Made by a program: the position numbers and the translations under genes
Shown here: piece after piece, positions 1-8,900 of the stretch
Layout: each line of letters starts with the position of its first letter
Position numbering within the stretch: the stretch's first letter is position 1
NCBI RefSeq assembly: GCF_022489065.1
Contig: NZ_JAKVTW010000001.1
Location: 372,001-436,000, forward strand
Origin: Vreelandella neptunia
GTDB lineage: Bacteria; Pseudomonadota; Gammaproteobacteria; Pseudomonadales; Halomonadaceae
DNA length: 64,000 bases
Reading direction: 5' to 3'
The notes under the pieces: generated by a model
The model's database searches: none
Told to the model about the DNA's origin: nothing
What the model saw: the letters and a program-made list of their open reading frames with translations, nothing else

Positions 1-540
1 TCCCGCGGGTGCCTCGGATGTTCGTTCCTCACAACCTCGTTACCACGCGCTACGGGTGCATTAGCCTGATTTTTTGGGGTTTTATATCGTGGGCTACGGT
101 ATGCGCGATTACTCGATTTCGATGGTTTTGTAGCGCGTGGTAAGCCTCCGGCGCACCCGCGAAAGCAGCGCGAAGCGGTGCCGGGGTTAGCTGATGTGGG
201 CATAGTTGGTTCCGTGCCACTGGGCGTCGTTCCGCCGCCACTCGCGGGTGCCTCGGATGTTCGTTCCTCACAACCTTGTTACCACGCGCTACGGGTGCAA
301 TTACCTGATTTTGGGTGGTTTTATATCGCGGGCTACGCTATGCGCGATCACTCGATTTCGGTGGTTTTGTAGCGCGTGGTAAGCCCCCGGCGCACCCGCG
401 AAAGCAGCGCGAAGCGGTGCCGGGGTTAGCTGATGTGGGCATAGTTGGTTCCGCGCCATTGGGCGTCGTTCCGCCGCCTCCCGCGGGTGCCTCGGATGTT
501 CGTTCCTCACATGCCTCGTTACCACGCGCTACGAGTGCAG
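1..540. repeat. REP/BIME-like tandem array, unit about 240 bp
   Basis: About two and a quarter copies of a roughly 240-bp unit lie head to tail, and the array runs off the left edge. Each unit contains the 14-mer TTACCACGCGCTAC (40-53, 279-292, 520-533) and its exact inverse GTAGCGCGTGGTAA (130-143, 369-382). The copies are 239-241 bp apart. On their own strands the elements begin with GTAG, the tetranucleotide found at the foot of REP sequences mobilised by RAYT transposases. Downstream of each GTAG lies an imperfect GC-rich hairpin (for example 148-186). The two REPs of a unit face each other across about 76 bp, as in a BIME. The last REP ends only 8 bp from the stop codon of the RAYT gene. 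Confidence 0.8.
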
Positions 541-541
541 A

Positions 542-1063
542 TCATTCCCAATTCATCTCGGCTACGTTGGGGGCTTGTTGGGTGCCCCAGTCGCTTTCGT
601 ACCAGCCTTTTTGCACGCATTGATGGAAGCTTGACCATTTCCAGTCTTGGGGTGATTTGGTCCAGCCGTGTTTGACGGGGTTGTAGTGGATGTAATCCAT
701 ATGGCGCTGCCAGTCGTTTTCATCACGAATGACGTGTTCCCAGAAGCCGCGTTGCCAAGCGTTTTGAGTGCCGGGTGGAAACAGAAATTCCTTTGACGCG
801 TACTTTTTGATGTCTCTCCAGCGGGAGGAGTAATCGGCATCGCCTTCTGGCAGCGTCCAGAGGCAATGGATGTGATCGGGGAGTAGAACGAAGGCGTCCA
901 TGACGAAGGGGCGTTCTTCTCGAACACGACGAAAGGCACGGCCAAGGGCTTCGATATTCAAGCGATCCGCAAGGAGAGGTTGTCGTGCGTAGGTGACAAC
1001 CGTGAAAAAGTAGCTACCGCCGGGAACATACGCGCGTCGATAGGTGGCCAACTTTGCCTCCAC
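542..1063 (-). CDS. REP-associated tyrosine transposase (RAYT, Y1/IS200-like)
   Basis: This 173-residue protein belongs to the Y1 transposase family, enzymes that nick and join single-stranded DNA at REP hairpins. Visible signatures are the N-terminal segment PGGSYFFTVVTYARQPLL, a metal-binding HUH-type motif in DHIHCLW, and the catalytic tyrosine region HMDYIHYNPVKHG. The start is a GTG at 1063 with no strong ribosome-binding site. The gene lies 15 bp downstream of rfaH on the same strand, and its 3' end abuts the REP array. This is the usual arrangement of a domesticated RAYT with its REPs. It has no inverted-repeat ends of its own, so it is probably a resident gene and not an insertion sequence. 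All catalytic motifs appear intact. Confidence 0.9.
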   Translation of the reverse strand: MEAKLATYRRAYVPGGSYFFTVVTYARQPLLADRLNIEALGRAFRRVREERPFVMDAFVLLPDHIHCLWTLPEGDADYSSRWRDIKKYASKEFLFPPGTQNAWQRGFWEHVIRDENDWQRHMDYIHYNPVKHGWTKSPQDWKWSSFHQCVQKGWYESDWGTQQAPNVAEMNWE

Positions 1064-1078
1064 TTAGCAGGAGTATCG

Positions 1079-1597
1079 CTACAGCTTGCTTAACGTTTCC
1101 ATCGGTACTTCCAAATGCTGTGGCCGGTTGAGCACGTTGAGTAATACGATGGCGCGCTCTTCGCCTTTGCATCGGGTGAAGATAGCCTCAAGGTCTTTAA
1201 AGGGGCCGTCTGTGATGGTGACTTTCTCACCGGCGCTGAAGTAAGTATGGATATTGTCTTGGTGGTGCGGCTGGGCGCGCAGGGCATCGATCAAAGCGTC
1301 AGGGGTTGCGACTGGCCTATTACCGAAGGTGAGCAGCTTTAGTACACCGCGCGTTGAGCGAATAGGCCGCCAATTACTCACCACTTGATCCAAACGAATG
1401 AACAGATAGTAGGGGAACAGCGGCTCGTTAACGGTTACCAGTTTGCCTTGCCGTTTGCGCTTGATGTTCAAGACAGGATGAAATACCTCATATCCCTGAT
1501 TAGTGAGGTGCTCCGCAGCGCGGAATGATTCCCCACCTTTGCATTGAATAACGTACCAAGAGGGGATCGCACCCTCTGAGTCGCTGAAAGAATCCAT
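1079..1597 (-). CDS. rfaH: RfaH-type transcription antiterminator (NusG paralogue)
   Basis: A 172-residue protein of the NusG family. An N-terminal NGN domain (about 12-110; it begins SWYVIQCKGGESFRAAEHL and contains FPYYLFIRLD) is followed by a KOW-type C-terminal domain (about 118-170, FSAGEKVTITDGPFKDLEA). The size and the short linker fit RfaH better than housekeeping NusG. RfaH loads on RNA polymerase paused at an ops element and prevents termination in long polysaccharide operons. The gene lies 55 bp after the oxoamine synthase, at the 3' end of the capsule operon whose leader carries an ops-like element (16469-16483). The likely target is therefore this operon. The ATG at 1597 gives the family-typical N-terminus. 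LoaP is an alternative NusG paralogue, but the ops site favours RfaH. Confidence 0.85.
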   Translation of the reverse strand: MDSFSDSEGAIPSWYVIQCKGGESFRAAEHLTNQGYEVFHPVLNIKRKRQGKLVTVNEPLFPYYLFIRLDQVVSNWRPIRSTRGVLKLLTFGNRPVATPDALIDALRAQPHHQDNIHTYFSAGEKVTITDGPFKDLEAIFTRCKGEERAIVLLNVLNRPQHLEVPMETLSKL

Positions 1598-1651
1598 CCG
1601 ATCATCCTTGGGCCTGACGTATGATTAGCTTTGTTTACCGTACGCTATAGA

Positions 1652-2977
1652 TTACGGTAGCAACCTTGCTAATGCATGTAACGTTTGGTCAATGTGTGTT
1701 TTGGTGTGTTCACACGAGAGGAAGAAGCGCAGTCTCGCGCTTTTTTCGGGTACTGCGGGGTAAAGGATTGGCTGTACGTTGATCTGTTGCTCTAATAGCG
1801 CATTGGAGAGCCGTGCTGCCGATGCAGAGCTACCCACAATGACCGGAACCACGGCAGCCCCGATGCTTTTGCCGGTATCCAAACCCTGGGCGGTGGCCTG
1901 TTCCAGGAAGTAGCGCGAAATGGCGTGCAGGCGCTGAACCCGCTCGGGCTCTTGCTGCATGAGTTGCAGTGCGGCCAGCGAAGGGGCGGCCACTTGCGCG
2001 GGCATGCCTACGCTGTAGAGAAAACCGGGGGCCAAGTAGCGCAGCGTTTCCACCAGTGGCTTGCTGCCTGCGATATAGCCGCCGCAGCCTGCCATTGCCT
2101 TGCTCATGGTGCCCATCCAGATATCCACATCGCGCGGGTCGATATCGAAATGCTCGCGCAGCCCCAGGCCGGTTTCGCCCATGACGCCGAACGAGTGCGC
2201 TTCATCGACCATCAGCCAGGACTGAAAACGCTGCTTGAGTTCGATAAAGCGCGGCAGCTCGGGGATGTCGCCATCCATGCTGTAGAGCCCTTCGATCACC
2301 ACCAGCACACGCTCGAACTGATGGCGGTGACGAGCTAACAGGGCTTCCAATGCGTCTGGGTCGTTATGACTAAACGACATGCGCTTGGCGCCGGAGAGCT
2401 GCGCACCGACGAGCGAGCTGTTGTGGATATACTCGTCGTGGAGCACTAAGTCTTTAGGGCCAAGCAGATAACCCAGAGTGGAGACATTGGTCGCGTGACC
2501 ACTCACGAATACCACCGCGTCTTCGACATCGTAGGCGGTGGCCAGGGCCTGTTCCAGCTCCTGGTGGATAGGCCGTTCGCCTGAGACCACGCGACTGGCG
2601 GAGACTGACGTACCGTAACGGGCCACGGCATCGCAAGCGGCCTGATTTATACGCGGGTCGCCTGAGAAGCCGAGGTAGTTGTAGCTGGCAAAGTTGATGC
2701 AGGTCTGCCCATCAATCACGCTGGTTGCGCCAGCGGTGCCTTCATGCACCTTGAAGAACGGATCGACCAAACCAAGCTGATCGGCGGCTTGGCGCATCAT
2801 GGCAATTTGCTGATAGCCGGGCTGGGCATCAAAGCGCGTGAAGCGCTCAGGCACCGTTCGCTGTTCAGCCCCTTGCCCAGTGGATGACGCCGCGGTGGCG
2901 CTGGCAGCACGCGGTGCGGTGCGTTTGCGTGCTTGTTCCAGAAGCTGCTGTTTCAGTTCAGAGCGCTTGGCGGTCAT
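1652..2977 (-). CDS. Alpha-oxoamine synthase (PLP-dependent, RkpG/AONS family)
   Basis: A 441-residue fold-type I PLP enzyme of the family that includes serine palmitoyltransferase, 8-amino-7-oxononanoate synthase and 5-aminolevulinate synthase. These enzymes condense an amino acid with an acyl thioester and lose CO2. The PLP lysine is Lys293 in GTMSKAMAGCGG, and the cofactor aspartate is Asp258 in DEAHSFG. A low-complexity N-terminal extension of about 50 residues could dock to the carrier protein; that is inference. The start ATG overlaps the PKS stop (ATGA), so translation is coupled. The PKS has no thioesterase, so this enzyme is the natural release step, giving a long-chain alpha-amino ketone. 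The counterpart in the rhizobial rkp-1 capsule region is RkpG. A perfect 7-bp hairpin (1636-1659) spans its stop codon. Confidence 0.88.
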   Translation of the reverse strand: MTAKRSELKQQLLEQARKRTAPRAASATAASSTGQGAEQRTVPERFTRFDAQPGYQQIAMMRQAADQLGLVDPFFKVHEGTAGATSVIDGQTCINFASYNYLGFSGDPRINQAACDAVARYGTSVSASRVVSGERPIHQELEQALATAYDVEDAVVFVSGHATNVSTLGYLLGPKDLVLHDEYIHNSSLVGAQLSGAKRMSFSHNDPDALEALLARHRHQFERVLVVIEGLYSMDGDIPELPRFIELKQRFQSWLMVDEAHSFGVMGETGLGLREHFDIDPRDVDIWMGTMSKAMAGCGGYIAGSKPLVETLRYLAPGFLYSVGMPAQVAAPSLAALQLMQQEPERVQRLHAISRYFLEQATAQGLDTGKSIGAAVVPVIVGSSASAARLSNALLEQQINVQPILYPAVPEKSARLRFFLSCEHTKTHIDQTLHALARLLP

Positions 2978-5900
2978 GGTGTCTCGGTCGCGGGTGATGA
3001 TGAAGCAGAGGAAGATTCAGTGGTGAATCCTTCTGAGCCGTGTTGTGCGGCCAGCGAGGCTATCGCATCTTGCGGGGCTTCTTCAACATCGTCGTGCTGA
3101 TGCATTTTTTGAATCAGCACGCCCGCCAGTTTGTCGAGGGTCGATGCTTCGCTGAGCACCATTACTGACACTTGTACGCCCAAGCGGTTCTCGATAGCGG
3201 TCATTAACTCAACGCCCATTAGGGAATCAAACCCCATGTCGTAGACCGAACGGTGGATATCGAGCTTCTCTTCATCAATCAGCAGAATGCTCGCCAGTTC
3301 GGCGCGCAGCAAGTCAGTGACCGTGCTGTGCAGCTCCTCGGGTGAGAGGTCGGCCAGCAGGGCGCTGATATCGTCATCGGCATCTGCGCTGCCGTCGTCG
3401 TCGCTAGCGCGGGCAATTTCGTTAAAGCGTGGCGCTTCAGCGGTGGGCAGGAAGCGAGCAAGCGCGCCCCACTCCAACTCCAGCACGCCCAGGCTTGGCC
3501 CAGGGGTCAGCAGCATTTGTTCCAGCACATTTAGCGCGTCATCCGAGCGCAGTGCCGAACCGCCCAGACGCTCTTGCAGCGCATCCCGGGTGCGGGTGTT
3601 GCGCGCCAGGAAGCCGACATCTTCAATCGCGCCCCAGCGTACGCAGGTGGCGGGTAAGCCAGCGGCGCGGCGGTTAGCGGCGAACGCTTCCAGCCAGTGG
3701 TTGGCAGCCACGTAGTTAGCCTGACCGGGGTTACCGAACAGCGTGGTGGCCGACGAGTAGAGCACGAAGAAGTCCAGCTCGGTTTCTCGGGTGAGCGCAT
3801 CGAGATGGCGGGCACCGTCAATTTTGGGCGCCAACACTTTCTGAATGCGTTCGGCATTGAGGTTACGGATCAGGCCGTCGTCGATCACCGTGGCGGCATG
3901 AACGATGCCGCGCAGCGGCGCCAGTTCACCTTTGGCGCGCTCAAGCAGACTCGCTAGCGCAGCGCGGTCAGTAATATCGCAGGCGGCGGCGATTACCGTA
4001 ACGCCTTGCTGTTCAAACGCAGCCATGGCCGCTTGGGCTTCTTCGCTGGCGGGGCCGCTGCGGCTAAGCAGAATCAGCTGCCGTGCGCCTTTCTCGACCA
4101 GCCACTGAGCGGTTCTTAACCCGAAACCACCCAGGCCACCGGTCACCAAGTAGCTGGCATCCGCTGATAGCTGCATCGCTTCCGTGCCCAATACGTCGTT
4201 CTGAGGCGGCGCGATGGGCTGTTCATAAGTCACCACGACCTTGCCGATTTGGCGCGCTTGCTGCATATAGCGGAAGGCGTCGATAACCTGAGTGTGGCTG
4301 AACGAGGTAAACGGCAGCGGGCTCAAGGTGCCGTCGTTAAACAGCGCCATCATTTCGCCAAACAGGCGTTGGGTCAGCGCGGGCTGCACTTTCATTAGCT
4401 GGTCGGAGTCGATACCGAAGTAGCTGAGGTTATTACGGAACGGGCGCAGGCCAATATGGGTGTTCTCATAGAAGTCGCGTTTGCCCAGTTCAAGGAAGCG
4501 GCCAAACGGGCGCAGGGCGCGCAGGTTCTGGTTGATCGCTTCCCCGGCCAGCGAGTTCAGCACTACATCCACGCCTTCGCCTTGGGTGTCTTCGAGGATC
4601 TCTTCGGCGAAGGTCAGCGAGCGCGAGTCATACAGCCGCTCGATGCCCATCAGGCGCAGGAAGTCGCGCTTCTCTTCGGAGCCGACCGTGGCGTAAATTT
4701 CTGCCCCAAGCCATTGGGCAATTTGCAGCGCGGCGATACCCACACCGCCTGCGGCGCCGTGAATCAGGATCTTTTCGCCGGGCTCTACCCGCGCTAGGTG
4801 TTTAAGCGCGTAGTAGACCGTAAAGAACGTTGTGGGGATTGTGGCCGCCGCGGCAAAGCTAATACCTTCAGGCAGCGGGGCGACGGCGTGCTGGCTGGCG
4901 ATGACTTTATCGCTGAAGCTGGCAGGGCCGAAGCCGACGACCGACTGGCCAGGCGTCACGTGGGTGACGTTGCTGCCCACGCTTTCAACTACGCCTGAAA
5001 ATTCGAGCCCCAGGGTTGGCCCGGCAAAGCCGTTCTCTATCGCTTCATCGGAGAGCAGGCCGAGGGTGTACATCACATCGCGGAAGTTAAGCCCGGTGGC
5101 CTTAACGCGGATTGCCACTTCGTCAGCGCTGGCTTGCGGCAGTGGGCGCGGGCGCCACGTTAGCTGGCGCAGTTGCCCTGGCATGGCAAAGCCAAGCGTC
5201 ATCGCTTGTTGCGGCTGTTTGGGCTGCTCTTTGGCCTGCTCTTCGTTCTGTTTAAGGCTCGCCGTGGCCGGGCTAGGGGCTGGCACCGTGCGTAGCCGAG
5301 TCGCAAAGCGGTAGCCCTGATTATCAATCAGCGCTTCGTTTTCGCTGTCCGGTTGGGTCAGTAGGGTGGCCCAAGCGTTTAATGCCTGTTCGCTAACCTG
5401 TGCCGGTACATCCAGCAGGTAAACGTTATGCCCGACAGCTTCGTTGGCCAGTGAGCGGCCAAAGCCCCATAGCGCGGCATCGCCGGGGGCCTCGCCTGAT
5501 GCATTGCTATGCTCGGAGGTAGAAGCTGCCTGCCAGAGCGCGCTAAGGCCGTGTGTGACTAGCCATAGGGACGCACTAAGCGACTGCTGCTCTAGCGCCA
5601 GTGTCCACAGCATGGCGTGGTCGCAGCGAGCGGTTTGCGCTTCAGTGCTGTTAGCACCCAGGCCACGCAAATCAATGACGTTAAGCGTTTGCTCAGTGTG
5701 CTTGGCTAGCGTTGGCTGGGCCAGGGCGTGGGCCAGTAACTCTGCGGGCGCGCTCTGGCTAACGCTGAGCAGCGCGGAGCCGCCTTGAGATTGCAGTGCC
5801 TCGACGAGCTGGGCCGCCAGCGCTTCACTGTCGTGATCCGCGACCACCAGGTGACGCCGTTGGGTCGTGCTGGACTCACCCTCAACCGCTGATAACGGAT

Positions 5901-8900
5901 AGTGGGCGTGGAGCAGGTAGGCGCCGCTGTCACTCTCTTCCAGCGCCATTGGGTCGGAAACCATAAAGCCTTGATCGTTCAGCCAGCCGATCAGCGTCTC
6001 TTGCTCCAGCGCGGTTTGATCGATACCGGGCGTGGCCAGCAGATCATCAAGCCAGCGGCTCGGGGCGATACCGATCAGCATGACCTGGGCACCTGGCGCT
6101 AGCTGCGCTGGCAGCGCTTCGATCAATTGGCGCGTAACGGATGGCTGGGTAATATCCACACTGATGAACGCCACTTGCGCTTTTTCAACACTACTTGGCG
6201 CGGCTAGTGGCGAGGATTCGTTTGGGTCTAGGTGCAGCAAATCGATAAGCGGGAAGCGTTCTTGCAGCTGCTCCGCCTGATGACGCGTGCTACCGAGGGT
6301 GGTGATCACGCGGTAATGGGTAAGGTCGTGGTACAGCGCTTGGGCGCTGCGTTCCAGTAAGCGTTCGCCTAACGCAGGTGCGCTGGGGCCCGCTTCAAGG
6401 AATTGCAAGCGCTGCCCACCGGGGAGCTCTGTTATCAGCGAATCTATCAACTCGCCTAGCTCGCCTGCCAACGCCTGCCAGCCACTTTCGCCCACCAGCA
6501 CTCGGTTCAAGCGCGCTAGATTTTCCTGGCTAATGCCCAGCGTTTCAAGATCGCTGGCGCCGCTGCGCAGTGCCTGTTGGTGAAGCCCTAAACGGCCCAC
6601 CAGGTGAATAGGCGCAAAGTAGTCGGGGTAGTCCTGTACCAGCAGTTGCCAGATAACGTCTGGTGCATGCTGTGCAGCGTCGTCTGTATCTTCCTCTGTA
6701 TCTACACCGATATCGGTATCCGCTTTCGGGCGCTGCTGAGCAAACGCTTCACTAAGGCTATCGAGCAGCGGGGCGACTTCGTTGCCGTAACGCTGACCGG
6801 TACTGGCGGCGTAAACGCTCGCGATATCGGCCAGGCGTGCCAGTGCATCCGCAGGCAAGGCCAGCGGCGCTGCCTGGAGCGGCGCCGGGGTCAGCTCAAC
6901 GTCTAAATAGCTGAAGTGCTGATGATGCGCGCGGTTGAGGCGAATCGCTTTGAAGCGGGTTTTGCTCAATACGGCGACAGCATTACCGGCGGCGTCATAT
7001 AGCTCGAAATCGGCGGTGAAGGAGTGCGGTGCACGCTTGCCCATCACGGCGCGGGCGATGACTGGCGCGCCAGCCTGGGTATTGACTTGAATACGCTCCA
7101 CGCGCACTGGCACAAAGGCCAGTTGCGCGGCGAACTCACTATGCTGCGCCAGCAGCGGGATAAACATCTGGAAGGCGCTATCCAGAATGCCGGGGTGCAC
7201 GTGCAGGGTGGCTAGCTGTGCTTTTACTTCATCCGACAGGGCGATTTCACCAATCACCGCATCGCCTTCGATCCAGCCTTTGGCGATGGCCTGGAAGGCG
7301 GGGCCGTAGTGCAGGCCAATCCGTTCGGCCATTTCCAGGTGGTCTTCCAGCGTGTAGTCCGGCGCGCGGGTGGGAAGCGCAGGGGCCTTGCGGTTAAGCA
7401 GGAAGCCACGGCTTTCCCGCATGGTGCGGGCAACGGCATTCAACTGCCATTCACTGCTGGTGGCGGGCTCGCGGGAGTGGATCTCCAGGCGGCCATCTTC
7501 CGGCAGGTAGGTCAACCGCATAGCACGGCCATGGGGGCCGTCCAGCAGCAGGGGGGCACGAATTTCCAGCTCTTCGATATCCAGCAGCGGGCTATCTTTT
7601 AGCTGCAGCGCCGCGGCCAGCGTCAGTTCCACAAAACCGGCACCGGGGAAGACGGCGCCTTCACCCACCACGTGGTCGGCCAGCCAGGGCTGGCGCTGGG
7701 TATCAAGCTGACTTTCCCAGGTGTGTTCGTGCTGCGCCAGCGGGTAACCCAGCAGCGGGTGCTGGTAGTAGCGCGAAAGCAGCCCTTGGCTGTCGTTGGT
7801 GGCGTGTACCCAGTGATGGCCACGCTGCCAGGCATAGCGCGGCAGCGGCACTCGTTGACCCACCACCGGCAATTGGCGGCTGGCCAGATCAAGGCCACTG
7901 AGCAGTAGTTGGCTTAAGCAGCGTTGTAAGCCTTCAAGGCCCGATTTATGGCGTTCAATGGTGCCGAAGACCAGGCCGGGGCGCTCCAGCTGGCGCAATG
8001 TCTCATTGAGATAACGGCGCAGAATGGGGTGGGCACCAATTTCAATAAAGACGTTATGGCCCTGCACCATCAGCGCGCTTGCGGCCGCATCGAACAGTAC
8101 CGGCTCGCGAATGTTTTTCCACCAGTAGGTGGCGTCCAACTCAAGCCCGTCGCTAAGCTCGCCAGTCACGGTGGAGTAGTAGGGGATCTGCGTCGCGCGT
8201 GGGGTGATATCCGCCAGCGCGTTAATCACGCCCGCTTCAATAGTGTCCATCGCGGGGCTGTGGAAGGCATAATCCAGCGGCAGGCGCTTGGCAAAAATGT
8301 CTTGCTCGCTTAAAGCAGCTTCCAATGCCCCCAGTTGCTGGCTATCGCCCGCCAGGGTGATGCCTTTCGGGCTGTTGATGCCGGCCAGGCACACCTGGCT
8401 AAATTCGGGCTTTTCGAGCCAATCGGCGATGTCGTCAGCGCTCATGGCCACGGCGGTCATTTCGCCTTGGCCACGGGTTTTGCCCTGGTAGTCGCTGCGG
8501 TAGTAAATCACTTTCACCGCATCTTCCAGGCTCAGCGCGCCGCTGGCCCAGGCAGCGGCCACTTCACCCACGCTATGGCCAAAGACCGCCGTTGGGGCAA
8601 TGCCTTGATCACGCAGCCACTCGGTGAGCGCCACTTGCAGGGCAAACAGCGCTGGCTGGGCGATCTCGGTCAGTGCGAAGCGGTTTTCATCCTCTTGCTT
8701 GTTCCGGCCTTCCAGCTCGGCGCGCAGTGAGAAGTCTCCGTGCTGCTGAAAGAGTTCATCAACGCGGTCAATCGCTGCGGCGAAAACAGGCGAATCGCTG
8801 AGCAGGTCACGGCCCATAGTTTCCCACTGGCAGCCGTTGCCATCATAAACAAACACCGGCCCTGCCGCGTTGGGCAGGCGCTCCAGTGTGGTAACGCTTT

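Noticed and set aside
1-540. The periodic repeats as a CRISPR array
   Set aside because: The units are about 240 bp, nearly identical over their whole length and contain inverted REP pairs; there are no short repeats with unique spacers.
542-1063. RAYT as a complete insertion sequence
   Set aside because: No terminal inverted repeats or target duplication are seen; it fits a resident single-copy RAYT with REPs.
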